The notes beneath the pieces are model-generated. The model was not told the origin of the DNA, did not search any database, and worked only from the letters and a program-made list of their open reading frames with translations. From positions 1-64,000 of the forward strand of contig NMRA01000849.1 in NCBI GenBank assembly GCA_002633005.1: DNA of 64,000 nt. Direction: 5' to 3'. Position numbers and translations under genes: made by a program. This document shows positions 46,796 through 60,100 of the stretch, in pieces; position 1 is the first letter of the stretch, and every line of letters starts with the position of its first letter. Source of the stretch: Phoronis australis (Eukaryota; Phoronida; Phoronidae).

Positions 46796-47359
46796 TACTA
46801 AAATCATGTGTTTGCACTGTTTGCTATTACATGTAGATGACAACCTATGTTTAATGAAAACTGACAATCATCCACTTTCAGCGAAAGGCATTTCTAGTAT
46901 AGTCAATTAAAAAGCACAGGTAATACGACTTAAAATCGGCTTGCTAAGGCGAACCCAAAATTCCGGTGGGGGTGCGTTCGAACCCGTCGCACTCCCCCCT
47001 CCCTGGGTACGGGCATTGCTTTAAATATTTTATGTAATGATTGTCAGGTAATAAGGTGGACGTTACCTGGCCACAGCATAAGTTTGCAGCTGACGGAGGG
47101 CACAGGTAAGACATATGACCGGTTTCCGAAATGCTAAAACTGTTACTGGTGGGACAGCACAGGTTAGAATCATTAGAAAACATGCATCTGTCATCGTTTT
47201 CTGGATAGAAACATTTAAGCTAAAATTTACCAGAGAAATCAGGTTCTAGTGTCTCCCATCAGGGGATCAGCAGCAGCCGAATTATCTAACAAGAGCAACG
47301 CGGAGCGTTGAAATGCGCCCACGAATGTATCGCAAATGGTGTGCTTTTAGGGTGATTTG
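46796..47359. other. No gene; one G-rich/C-rich short repeat
   Basis: CGGTGGGGGTGCGTTCGAAC...GCACTCCCCCCTCCCTGGGTAC at about 46960-47010 resembles a short dispersed repeat also hinted at 5615-5660. Otherwise featureless. Confidence 0.4.
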
Positions 47360-47930
47360 TATCATAAAAATGGCCACTAGATGGCGCAAAAACGTACAAT
47401 CCATCCAAAAATGGGAACATGCCATATTTCATAAAAATCTGTCAAGGAACTTCAGACAAACACAGGAAAACAGAACAAAATGAATTTGCCACTTGTGGGC
47501 ATAGCGTCCGTTTCATCCGCCTGAAAGTCGTCGTCTGTTATCTTCATATAAATTCACTTACTAAATTTAATAAAGATCCTGCAGTGGGTTTTGGAGATAC
47601 AGCTACGGGCGCAAAACAAAACACAACTACCACTAGGAGGCGCCACAGCAGTCAGTCACCATCATCAAACGTCCTCTTCACACTGAAAACATACGCCAAT
47701 TTTCAAAACCATCCCTAGAATGATTTGGTTGATCGAGGAGTGGACGCCAAAAGCAGGACTTGAAAACACCAGAAATGGCCACCAGGTGGTGCAAAATACC
47801 TCGATTCTATCCAAAAACAGAAGGATATCGTCATCTCACCAATAGATGCCTATATTCAAATTTTGTGAAAATCTGTTGAGGACCTTTGAAGATACAGACT
47901 GGTAAACGTAAAAAGCTATATTTTTCAACT
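47360..47930. repeat. Diverged repeat units carrying CTCF-like motifs
   Basis: Units centred on ATGGCCACTAGATGGCGC (47371), CCACTAGGAGGCGCC (47630) and ATGGCCACCAGGTGGTGC (47775) share flanks such as CATAAAAATCTGTCAAGGA / GTGAAAATCTGTTGAGGA. The cores fit the known vertebrate/insect CTCF consensus (CCASYAGRKGGCR) well or nearly. Binding is not shown. Confidence 0.6.
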
Positions 47931-49160
47931 GCATACAGCCTTTAGTCAAAGACTGTAAAATACGCGATGTTATGTCCTTTCTATAGGCTTATAAACTAAG
48001 AAAAATACATTTTTAATTTTTTATTTACTTACATTTAGACAAAAAAGTGATGGAATATTATTTGAAATCATCAGCACCCCGCAAACTGGCCCCCAGGGGA
48101 CCCAAAAATGGCTAAAATCAAATACACAAAATTGGGCATTTATTGAATTTTAGCATTCCAATGAAGGTTAATGGAAAAAACCTTTTGAAAAGCAAAGACT
48201 CTAGAGATAGACATCATAAAGATTTTTTTCTTTCCTATTCTTTTAAGCCGTTTTAAAACTATTTCTCTAATTGAACCTTTTTGAACCAAAAATATGCTAT
48301 TTTGGCCCCAAATATCAATGATGCTCAAAATTTGTGAAATAAACGTTTTGAACATATCTCACCACGATGTCTGAACACACAATTTTCAAGGTTGGAGGCG
48401 GCGACCCTAGAGTCGACTTTTTGGTGGTCTCGTGGAATGACAGTAAAGACGGTGCCCATTGCCCATTTTATTCGAGGTGTAATACATTCTCGGAAGACAG
48501 ATAGTAGCGAGAATGTGCAAAATGACAACAATCAGCTGGCGATAAAACACGTGTTGTAAAAACTATAGATAAGGTGAGTTCGTGGCCAAGAACTGACTTC
48601 TAACTTTTAAGTTTCACTGACGATCAAAATCTGCCACTGTTTTGGCACTTCAAGCTTAAAAATAAAATCAAAACATAGCCCTCTAGCAAAAAAACAAAGT
48701 AGACTGGAATATTAAAAATAAAATGACGAAAACCGCTATCAAACATATTTAAAATCTTTTGGGAAGGTACCCGTTGTCAAGGTGAACTGAAGTTGCCGTG
48801 CTTAGTTATTTATCAATATCCAAAATATACCAAATCAAAGCTGTTCTTTTGGCCTTTCAGGCGGCAACTGTGCGCAAATACCAGAGAAAACCAATGTTAG
48901 GAAGCTGGTGGTAGCCATTACCTTTCGGCTTCATAAGCTGAATACAAAAGGCGTGCTGGAAAGGCATTTTAAACGTTATTTGAGGGCAAAGGGAATCTGA
49001 GCAGTGACCGGTGTTAGCGAGAAATTCTCCACATGTGAAGATTTTGATTGCAATTCGCCGGACTTGCAGCTGTTCACGCAGTCGGTGTCAGTGTCACAAC
49101 CTGACTCTAAACGAGACATTAGATATACAGTGTACAAGGCCTGGAGGCCTAGTTATTGAA
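47931..49160. other. No gene recognised
   Basis: AT-rich DNA with short non-coding-looking frames on both strands; no motif recognised. Confidence 0.45.
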
Positions 49161-49203
49161 TACATATACATATACATATACATACACATACATACATATA
49201 TAT

Positions 49204-49281
<78 letters not shown>
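49161..49281. repeat. (ATACAT)n / (TA)n microsatellite
   Basis: Alternating ATACAT hexamers with a terminal pure TA run. The open frames of repeating Tyr, Ile, His or Val through it are artefacts. Confidence 0.97.
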
Positions 49282-49283
<2 letters not shown>

Positions 49284-49849
49284 GAAACATAGATGAAGAT
49301 TCGTTAATTTTTAGATCTCTCACAAACAGAAAAAAACGCGCTTTTGACGCAAATTTCGTTGTTTTAAAATGTGTGCTGAAAATACAGTTAAAGTAAGTGC
49401 TTTTGCATTCTGGAGCAATTGAAGTGTTGAAAGTTCGCGAATGTTGAGAAACCATGCTAAATAGTGACGGAAATTTTTGTTTGAGAAACAAGCGGATGAA
49501 TATGTCTCGTTCTTGAAAGATTTTCGTTCACCTTGCTTGCTTAATTTTGGATTCGGCGCCTCAAGTTGTGAAATGTCTTCAACGGCAGCGCATAGATGAT
49601 ACTTCAAGTACTTTTAGTCAGACGAATGAAGGTAGTGGTCGGGAAAGAAACCACGGAGCTACTATATTCAATGCCAGAACAGCGAAGGAGGCTGATGCAA
49701 ATTTTGCTTTGCCCCAGACACAGACTTAAGCTTCATTAATTTAGATGTCAGCAGTCATCACCGAAGAGGTCTTCACTGAAGATAGAGAGCAGAGCGCTGA
49801 TTTCATTCTTCAGTCTGTGTCAGAGTTTCTAGAGCTGTACGTGATTTTC

Positions 49850-52800
49850 CACGCAAGGGAAAATTGAAGTGACCAAAGGGAGCAGCAGAGAAGGAATGGA
49901 AGCAACTCTACGAGGATACCGAACCTGTCCTTGAAGTGACGCTGATGGGCTCTGCTCAGAAGAAGCTGGAGTCGAAGACTCTGTTGGTTTACTCAATCTA
50001 GAGAGGAGGAGAGGAGAAAGCCTAGACAACCAGCAGGCCCAGGTAGAATAAAGGCACAGGTTTTCGGAATCAATCAGGAATTGCGTCATTTGAAGAAATT
50101 GTGGGAAAATGCTATCCAACAAGAGAAAGAAGGTTCGGCACAGTTTGCTTTGAATTAAGGGAGAAGCTTTTGCGATTAAGCAATCCTGAACGATTGAGGA
50201 AGAATTGAGTTGAGCGTACCCGCATACGAGGGAGGTTCATGACTAACCCTTTCAAGTTTGTGAATGGCATCCCTGGGAAAGAGATCAGTGGCCGTCTGAA
50301 GTGTACACAAGAGGACCTGGAAAAACACCTGAAGGACGTGCACAGTGACGGGGCCAGAGATGTTCAGTTGGCAGACTTTGGTTGGATGGATGTTGAGGAT
50401 GTACCCAGCGTAGCCTTGGAAAAGGGTGACATCAGGTTCTCAAAGGTGAAGAATGTCGTAGAAAAAAGGCAAGATCAGGGTCAACTCCAGGGCCGTCGGG
50501 TCTCCCTTATAAAGTCGACAAGAAGTGGCCAAAACGTTTGTGGAAGACTCTGAGAGTTATATGGAGACACTACTGGTTGACAGCCGCTAGAGACGGGATA
50601 ATGGCAAGATGTACTTTATGCCATACGCATTGAATCCGTCGAGTGCAATACGGCCAATGCAATTATAATGTTTCCCGCATTCGCCTCCCGCACTACTTCC
50701 TGACATGGAAAGTTCAAAACGTAGGTCAATGTCGACTCGACGTCTTTAGCCGGTTCGATCATCAAACTTTTCGAATGCAGTTTAAAATAATACAGTTGCA
50801 GCAGTTTAAATAACGTTCGACATGCAATCAGGCCCTTAGCGTAACATCTGGTACAAAACTGTTCATTATATGTCAATTCTGGCTCTGTTTCCAATTGCTA
50901 AATATTATATCGTCTGCAACTCAGGTGCCGATTCCTCGGTAACTGCAATATCAAATACTTTTTATTTAACTATTTTAAGTAGATTTAGAAGTTCAATGCA
51001 CAGTTACCATTGTTTCGGTCTGTGTTATCTATATTTCAAAACTGTGCCTTTACTACAGAGAACTTGCAACCTAACGCGCAGGTAAATACATATAGGATGT
51101 GATCCACGACGTGAACAGTCTGAGTGAAGCTGCCGAAAAATGAAAGAAACTTAGGAGTTCGAAGCGTATGGGATAAATACAAAACGTACCTCGTACATGA
51201 AGTGATATCCCACTCGACATTATTCTTCGTATCGTACGCAGAATAATGTCCCGTGGGATATGTACGCCACTCTCGGTACGTTTTTTGTATACCGGTATGT
51301 CCACCGTCCTTTTCATCATGGCTATGCAAACTGGCTAGAAAGGAGTGCAGAAAAATTTTGCTGCAGGGTACAAGGATGACATCTTGCAGAGCATTTGTGG
51401 ATGATTTGACTATCACAACACGGTTTGTTGCAGGTGCCGGTTGGTTGGTCAAAAATCTAGGAGAGCTAGCAAATTGGGCACGCATGAGTTTCAAGGTGTC
51501 AAATCCTTGTGATTGTGAAGGGAAAAGTCAACCTACACCATACCTTAGAGATTAGATCGAGTGCCATCCCATCTGTGAGCAGGAAACAAATCAAATATTT
51601 AGGGATATCATACCACGGGTCTTTGAAAGATGTTGGACATATCACGGCAAGGAGCTGAATGACAATTTGGTCAAGATTGAGAAAAGTGGTGTCCCGGACA
51701 GATAAAAAGTCTGGTGTTACCAATTTGGGCTTTTCGCTAAGGTCACGTGGCCACTGACAGTATACAATTTCTCAATTTTATCTGCAGAGAAAGTGGAAAT
51801 GTTGGTGAGCAGATGGTTAAGGAAGTAGTTGGGGGTTCCTCCAAGCTTTGCAAGACTCGGCTTATGCATCAAAGGTGGTCCGTTTCTCTACCAAAAACAT
51901 CTATTGTGGAAGAGTTCAAGGTAGTGAAGTGGTGAACATTATTGAATCTGCGTAACTCGAGGGATAACATCATCAGGAAGGGCGACTTATCGATAGATTT
52001 TAAAGGAAGTGGAAGGCTGCTGCATCAGTAGAGGAGGCAGAGAGTAGGTTGAGACAAAAAGACATTGTAGGTACAGTTTACTATGGAGGACAGGGATTGG
52101 GAATGGTTCCAGGGATGAGCGGAAGCGCGAAATGGTGCTGGACGAAGTTACATGTAGATCCCAAGAGAACGAGAGAAGATATAAAGAAGCGATTGGAATG
52201 AGGAAACAGGGTGCATAGACATCATGGGAAGGAGTGCATGATAGAAGGCTTACTGATAGAAATCCTCTGTCTTCATAACGGGTTTTCTACTTGGATCTGT
52301 ATACGACACTCTTCCCGCAGCAGTCAATTTTCGGACGTTGGGCATGACTGAGGATGAAAACTGCAAGGGCTGTGGCAAGCGCTGTATGTTAGAACACGTT
52401 CTATTCAGCTGCAAAAGTGAAGTGTATTGCACATGCTTTAGATCAAGAGAGAAGGAAGAAGACGACTCACTAGGGCAAGGGAGTCATCCAGCTCTACAAA
52501 GGCGAAATATCAACAAGAAAATGTGACTGGTGTTCTAGGAATGGCGGCTGACTGGAAGATTGTGGTGGATGTGGTCACTAGGAGTTCAGTCCCGAATCAT
52601 CAAGGAGTTTCCCAGTTGAGACCAGATTTGGTGTTGTTGTCTGAAAGAAAGAATGTAGCGATTCTGATCGAGTGAACTGTGACCTCGGAAACTATTGTGC
52701 ACCAGAACTCTCACGGAAGGAAACTTCTTAAGTACGAGGAGCTATCCCAGGAATGTGCATCGTATGGTTTGAAGCGCTTCTGTCTTCCTGAAGAAGTTGG

Positions 52801-52900
52801 ATGCCGAGGGTTCATTACAAACAGCATGTGGCGGATGACGAAGCTATTGGGCATTTCACCTAGATGGGAGCTGACATGTTTAAGTCTACAGTAAGAGCGC
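49850..52900 (+). pseudogene. Ancient non-LTR retrotransposon reverse transcriptase, heavily mutated
   Basis: Pieces appear in order on the plus strand in changing frames. An N-terminal part at 50239-50520 (GRLKCTQEDLEKHLKDVHSD, then PGPSGLPYK in another frame) precedes the RT. The RT palm RAFVDDLTITT is at 51388 with WARMSFK after it. A connection region lies at 51747-51935. A zinc-knuckle-like CKGCGKRCMLEHVLFSC is at about 52360-52410, and a C-terminal HGRKLLKYEELSQEC..EEVGCRGF at 52690-52815 recalls the nuclease-like tail of one RT family. Stops and frameshifts are frequent. The stretch 50600-51320 shows no RT and is probably an insertion or replacement. Confidence 0.72.
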
Positions 52901-54479
52901 CGGAGGAAGCAACCGAGTTGCTGTGGTTACAACGAGAGAACAACTGGCAACCCCAGCGTCGACTGAAGGTCAAAGACCTACCATAGGAAAGGGATCTAGG
53001 ACAAGGTCGAAATGCACATTGAAGATGGACTACTAGCTGACGACAACGCTGAATAGCACATACCATCATGTTTACAAGCACGTAAGTGCCTCATTATTTC
53101 AAAGAGAAGAGGGTCCGCCATTGGGAATAACACGGCTAAAAATAGAGCAAGCAAACATATACGATTGGGTCATTACTGCGATTGGGCGAAGCACTTGAAA
53201 TTTTAAATTGCTGTTATTGGCGGGATGCAAGAACACGATATTTCAAGCTATAATAACCATACGTATTGAGAGAGTTCACATGGCAAAAACTGTACAAGAA
53301 AGCACATCCCAAAACTGCAAGGTCCAAATAAGTTGATATGCTTAAAAACATACATCAATTACCCTGACGTATTGAGATTTGTGGTAAAAAAGATTGCTCT
53401 GTCTAGGAGATTGGAAGAGGGAGATACTGAGTCTTTCGAACACAAAGCGCAGAGACCTGCACTGGATTTTCTCAACCTTCTTTCCTATCTGTAGACTACA
53501 TAGATGTCAGGCAAGTGAATAATAGTTAAAATGTGATTTGATGGAAGGGTCAAACATTTCAAGCTTGTAACGTGTATCAAAAGGTTTCGCAGACGAAATT
53601 CCACGAGAAAATTCAAAGAAATAAAAAATCACCCTTCGAGTCGTCTTCCAGACTCAGTTTATCATGGTGTGGCTCTGATACAAGAATCACCAATTTTACA
53701 CTTATTGGCCTCTTAGCTTTTTAGAAAGTGAAAGTTTTGCATATCGAAAACAACATTTTTCAAATATTAAGAACAGGTATATTGCATGAAATGAGAGAAG
53801 GCAGGTAATGAGGTTAGGAAGTGGGACATGAGGACTGCCAAATAAAATTAATATTAATGACTTCGCACCATTTGTCACGTGACCGAAGCCGTAATTCCGT
53901 AAGCATTTATTTGTAGTGTTGAAAGTAGGTGTCGCTCAAGTGCTTTTACAAGCCAGTTTACACGGCTGTGGACATTGAAATATATGTTTTTGGATAAATC
54001 TTCGATATGTGAACAAAATTAAAAAGTTTCTCGAATGGGCTTTTTAAATTTTTGTTCTAAAACGACCCAATGTTGCGTATTATACATTTTTAAACTAAAT
54101 TTTTTGTAACTTCTTTACATTTAGAATGGCTTCAAAGAAGATAATTAATTGGGAATCAATAATGATGTCTTACATATCCATATTACCGTTTCACCAATTG
54201 AGCTCTCATAACTGACCATGGGTCAGAGACATAGGCACAAGTGATGCCAATGCTCAAAACGGTTGACGACATTAGACACAATTTTTAGGCTGACGTGAAT
54301 AATTCATGTGATTGTTAAAGAAATATTCATATCTCTACACTATGTCAAGGGAATTTGGCTTTTATTTATAAAAATTTCTTTTGAATTAAGGGTTCGAGAG
54401 TGTATGAAGCGGTCGAACCGAAATATTTTTTCACGTTGAAGACTAAAGCCTACATCACAGGAAAGGTATCAATGTTTGA
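52901..54479. other. No gene recognised
   Basis: AT-rich, without a sustained open frame or recognised repeat. Confidence 0.45.
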
Positions 54480-55600
54480 AATATAAAAGTGAAATAAATA
54501 ACAAAATTGTGGGGTGCATTCAAAAGTTATCGCCATTTATGTGTCAAATTATGACTTTATTTCGGTCAGGTAGGCCATCTTGCGATGGCAGCAGGACAGC
54601 TTACGGATTTAAAATGCTTAAACATTATTTTCACAAATATTAAGCAGTAAAGTTTAGTAACACATATCTTTACCTACCACTCTGTACAATCCAAGGGTAT
54701 ACACCAGAATTTAATCACGCACGTGTAACTTATTGAATTGAGTGGTTAAAGTGCTCACAATTCACGTTGGACAACTTGGCGAATTTTCTGAACTGAAAGG
54801 CATGCTCAACCGGCAATATTGTCATCGATGAAGATTTAACTATACATTTTCAGAGACACTGCTACAAGATGCAGATTTTTTACAGTTTCCCGAGGCTTGT
54901 GCCATAACTATGATGACTCTTCTATTTATTTTTATATGAATTGCCCACTCAATTGACATTGTATTCTGCTAAATTTTGTTGAAATTGTACTGAAATCGTT
55001 TTTTGTTTGAAAGTCAACTTGTGTTCAAGGTATGATAATATGTCACAGCAGCATACATATTTTTCTAACTTCTATGCACCAAATGTGCTTTTGATTCATG
55101 TTTTTCAACTAGACATTTTCTACTTCAAGATATATTAAAGCAACAAAATGTGAAAATTCTTACTTGATTTACAGAAATGGGTTACATTTGGATAATGAAA
55201 TATGAAGCTTAATCAGATCCTTCTGCGTCATAGTTAATATTTATTATTATAATGCTAGTCAAATTCTAGTTTAAGGACGAAAACTTTTATGGAACTCAGT
55301 CGCCATGCTAACAATTATGCATGTCTACTTTCATACTTAACGTGAGCTTGGTTCACCCTTTATTGCTGAAAATTTCCAAAGTACATTCTAAGTTTCTTAC
55401 TGTAGCAATAGGCTGTTGGGATCATTTTAGTTTGCGTATTAATTTGTACTGAGATCACATTTCTAGGTGTGAGCCTTAGTTACATTGAAAATTTTGAAAC
55501 CGGTGCGTGCAATATATCTCTCATGCGAGTGCTACAACAAATAACAAAATCAGATTTGAGTGGAATCGGTTGAGCGATTAGCATCCCGTAAAATGACATT
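54480..55600 (+). repeat. Older diverged copy of the 40.0-41.0 / 42.1-43.1 kb sequence
   Basis: Runs in the same order as 42060-43090. Shared blocks: TTATGTGTCAAATT, CCAGAATTTAATC, AACTTATTGA, CAACCGGC, TTGTCATCG, CTGAAATT/GTTGAAATTGT, TTATGCATGTC and TGAGATCAC. It is far more diverged than the two copies around the N at 41705, so this is a genuine dispersed repeat or old segmental duplication. Confidence 0.7.
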
Positions 55601-55959
55601 TTATCAGGAAGAAATAGTTATCTCTTCCTGGTAATATGTATCCAGCAAAGCGGCCACAAACCCGCGTTCCGGAAAAGTAACTAACTTTTGATTAAGACCA
55701 CTTACCGGTGTAACACTGATGTCAACATATTCCATTCTCGAGTGAGAGGTGGTGTCTTGTCTTGGAAAAACCGAAAGATCATTAATGTTTGAATTTGCAG
55801 TTTTAGAGTTGGCAAACCCCAAATACACTCAGAGGCGTTTTCTTAAGTCAAGTGGTGTGGAAGTTCTTGTTAGTAAGGGAAATTAAGCCCAATCACGCTA
55901 AGGAAAGCACTGAGAACGATTTTATGAGCTGAGTGACTTCATTCATTTCCATTGCCGTC

Positions 55960-56760
55960 ATCTCTGTTTGGGTGCCCGGCGTCCGCGGCTGTATCTCCTA
56001 AACCCCTAGTAGGATGTTACTGAAATTTGGCAGGTGTGTTTCTAAGTGGTTGACGACAGATGACGACGACCCTGAGCCCCCTAGAGACAATTTTATTTTT
56101 TTCGCATGCCTCTTTATCTTCGAAGTTTCTAGACTGATTTTTGTGGAATTCTGCAGAACATTTAATACGGAGGCCACGACTGACGTTGACTTTCGGACGG
56201 GTTCGACTACTGTGTCGCCCCCTAGTGGCGATTTTGGTTATTTTGCGTCTGCGGCCGAATCTCCTTAGCTCTTGGAAGGAGTTTTATGAAATTTAAAAGA
56301 TGTACTCCTATGGAGTCTTCAACAAATGGGTAACAAGTGTTGAACTGAATCAAATACATGTACTACCGTGCCACATAGTAGCAAAATGATTTTTGCGTTT
56401 GCCTCTGTATCTTCGAATTTCATTTATTTTGTTTTATGAAATTCGGCAAATAGGTTTCTATTAAGGAGACTACAACCAACGCTTTTCCATTTTCAGACAG
56501 ATTTAATGTTTTCCGCGCCACCTGCATTCGTTTTTGGCGTCCACCTCCTTATCTTCCATACCGCTTAAAGGATCATCATGAGAATTTACAGATGTGTTCC
56601 TAATGAGAAGGCCACGACTGAAGTTGCCATTATATCTTATTTTCATGGAATTTGACAAATATTTGTTCTTTACAGCCATTTTTATGATACAATAACACCC
56701 ATAGAAGCACACCGTTTACGGTACTATCGTGGGCGCATTTCAACGCCTGAGTTGCTCTTA
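55960..56760. repeat. Degenerate ~140-180-bp tandem array
   Basis: Recurring blocks are: TATCTYC preceded by a T-rich tract (about 55990, 56110, 56260, 56410, 56550); a GAAATTYGGCA or AATTTGACA block; and GGCCACGACTGA (56172, 56611). One unit carries CGCCCCCTAGTGGCG at 56216-56230, which in reverse complement is a near-ideal CTCF core. Confidence 0.6.
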
Positions 56761-57004
56761 ATCGTTTTTTGGCAGCTACATACTGAGGAAGTGCATCTTT
56801 GATCTAATCTGAGAAAAACAGATCGTAGTTGCTGATCTTTCATGAGATTCATCTAAACACAAAAATAATTCACAATTTCCGTTGATAATTTGTGAGAATA
56901 TGTAACGTCCAGAAATGTTCTAGTAGCTCTAATTATCATATGTATAACCTAACCATAAAACCCTCACCGTAAAAAGTTCTCAGATGGCGCCATCAATGCC
57001 TTTT
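56761..57004. other. Spacer next to the LINE insertion
   Basis: Probably the displaced 3' flank of the PHYHIP-like gene, since the LINE separates it from the stop codon by 4.6 kb. No poly(A) signal is clear on the minus strand. Confidence 0.4.
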
Positions 57005-57014
57005 AACACCATTT
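57005..57014. repeat. Target-site duplication, 3' side of LINE
   Basis: AACACCATTT, identical to 61581-61590 on the other side of the LINE. Confidence 0.85.
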
Positions 57015-57142
57015 GAGAGAGAGAGAGAGAGGTTGTTTATTGCACTTGGAGCTAAGCTCATTTGTACATATTACATTGCAACATTTGGTATAGGTGGCAA
57101 TTTCATGTCCGGGTATTCAATACATATAAACATATTTACACG

Positions 57143-60100
57143 TTACAATGTTAGAGTTTCCTGTCTAATACCATAAGCCTTTAATATAAATAAGGATAGT
57201 CTTTTCAAAAGATTTCCAGAGTTCGTTTTGAGTAAGTATTTGACGTTTTCGATGTCTGTATGCTGTCGGGATATTTCTGGTAAAAAATTCTTTCTAATGT
57301 CGTTAAGTACGGGACAGTTGAGTAATAAGTGTATTTCGTCTTCAATTTCTGAACGGTTGCAAATTTCGCAAAGTCTATCTTCCTTTGGAATGTCATGGTG
57401 CCTACCAGTTTCTATTTTCAGTTGGTGTCCAGAGCACCTGAATTTGGCTAAAATTCTACGTAGAGTTTGTGGTAGACTGTAAAGATATTCTTCACAAGAT
57501 AAATCTGTTTTGATAATAGAGTAAAATGAGCACTTGCTAGAGCTCTGCACTGATGTCCTCCATTCTTGGGCACCACAATCCAACAATCTTTGCATAAATT
57601 CTGATATAAATAAATCAATGTTACCCGGTCCACTTATCCATACCTCCCCAAACCCGTATCTGAATAAAAAACTTTAGCTGCACTGGCCCAATTTGCTCGT
57701 CCTTTTTCACAGTCTTCCCGCAGCATCCTGTAACTTTTCTTTGGGTATCTGGGGTTATTCATCTGTAGAAGTTTGGTCCAGTAGATTATTGGTCTGCACA
57801 AGTATTTCACAGATAATAAATGCCTGCCGCATTCTCCTCTGGCCATAACGTTACTTGTTTTCTTTGGGACACCAGCAACCCATTTACAGAAATCATTGTG
57901 AACACTTTCTATGTCTTTCGAATATACTGTACCCCATATCTCAGCACCATATAACAATATAGGAGCTACCATACTATCAAACAATTTAAAACATACATGC
58001 GGGGATTTACAATTCACTTTGGTTAAACATGCTTTTAACATGTTCATTGCTTTTCTAGCTTGTAAAGCTGATATTCTACAATTTTCATTCCATTTTAATC
58101 TGCAAGAAAATGTCACACCAAGGTACTTGTAATAAGATTTCGTTTCTACCGATTTCTTATTGTAGAACCACCGTTCTTGTGCCGACAGAGTCCCACCTCG
58201 CTTGAAGACAACAATATTTGTCTTATCAAGATTAACACAAAGACTCCAATCCACACAGTAGTTGTGCAATACATTTAATTTCCTCTGGAGACCAGGCACT
58301 GTGTCCGCCACAAGCACCAAATCGTCCGCAAACAATAACGAACTTAATTCACAATCATCACACTTGATACCTCGTCCTCCATTTTCTTTGACCTCTGACA
58401 CCAGTCCGCTAACAAAAACAGAGAATAACCAAGGACTCAGTATACACCCTTGTTTCACACCTCTCGTACAATCAAAATAGGGTGTGATTTGACTCTGTAT
58501 TCTCACGCACGATTTCACTTCAGCATAAATATTCCTCAGGAGATTGAACACTTTCCCGTGGAGATTATTTTTTAACAAACAATAAAACAGACGTGTAGTT
58601 TCTAGGCTGTCAAACGCCTTGCTAAAGTCCACAAAGGCACAGTACATTTTTCCACCTCTTTTTGATAAATTTATGTGGGCCAAAGCTTGTAGAACAAAAA
58701 TGTTATCCACGGTCGAATAACCCGCCCTAAATCCGGCTTGTTCCTCAGGGATACATTGCATTGCATCCGACCACTCAATCAGCCTTCTGTTTAATATTGA
58801 TGTAAATAGCTTGCTTATGCTATCAATTAAAGAAATTCCCCTGTAATTATTTGGGTTATTTTTGTCTCCTTTCTTGTAAATTGGAACGATTATACTCTTT
58901 CTCCAGTTCTCCGGGAATTTTCCTGTCGCCAGTACCTTGTTGAATAGTTTGCATAACACTTCAAGGATGTCACCAGTCAGTGCTTTGAAGAGTTCATTTG
59001 GAATACCGTCTTCTCCAGGGGTTTTGTTGCTTTTAAGTTTATTTATTTCCTGATTGATTTCGGACATGTCAATTTCTTTATTAAGTTGTACCAGGATTTC
59101 ATCACCAGGTGTGTTGGCACAGTCATTGCAGCTTTCGTCGTGCTCTCGCATTTCGTCCAGCAAAATATTAAGGAATTCTCTGTTTTCCCGTACAGGCTCA
59201 GTGTTCAAGAGTTTTTCAAAATAGCTATACCATTCGTTCGACGAAATATCCGCTTGTTGAATATTGTTCGGATTTATGATTGACTTCACGTTTGCCCAGA
59301 ATATTCTTGGATCTCTCACTGAATCACATAATTTCTTTTCTATTTGTTCGTTATAATTCTTCTTTTTTTCACGACAGGTTTCCTTAAATTGACTTTTCGT
59401 ATCAATATGATTACGTAGTGTATCCACACACTTTGTGGATCTGAAAAGTTTCAATAAATTATGTTTTTCTATTTTCTTTTGCTCGCAAACGTTGTCGAAC
59501 CACCTTGGCTGCTGCCTGTTCATTGTGGGTTTATTGCTTATTTTCATGTCAGCGCCGCAAGCGTGGAATAATTCATTTAATAATTTAACTGCTTTGTTAA
59601 TATCCATATCGATGGCTGAAGATATTTGGGATAATTTTTCGGTGGTGTCAACGCTGCCCAGTCTATCCTTAAAACTTGAACATTTGTGTGGCTGCCACTT
59701 GAGTCGGTGCAATGGGGTTGTTCTGACACTAGTGTTCGATCCGTCTGTATCAGCTTCCGTATGTTCTAGATAACGTAGAGTACACATGATAGGGAAATGG
59801 TCTGACTGGTCGTAGTTTAATACTTCAAAGTCATTAATATATTTGAACAGAGATGCCTCGGCAATAACATAGTCGATAGTGCTGCATCCTCGAGTGGAGA
59901 CGAACGAATAGTTTCCTTCTCTGTCTGAGGGGTATCTACCGTTAACTATGTGCGTACCATATACTGCACAAAATTTGGCAAGTTCTTTGCCAAAGTAATT
60001 AGATTTCGCATCCTGGTTGTTTCTTGGTTTTTCAAAATTATTTTGAATATAACAACAATCGCTATTGGCAAGGACATTGATATGCGCGATATCGTCATCT

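Noticed and set aside
49011-49491. Frames of alternating Tyr/Ile/His/Val
   Set aside because: They run through the (ATACAT)n/(TA)n microsatellite.
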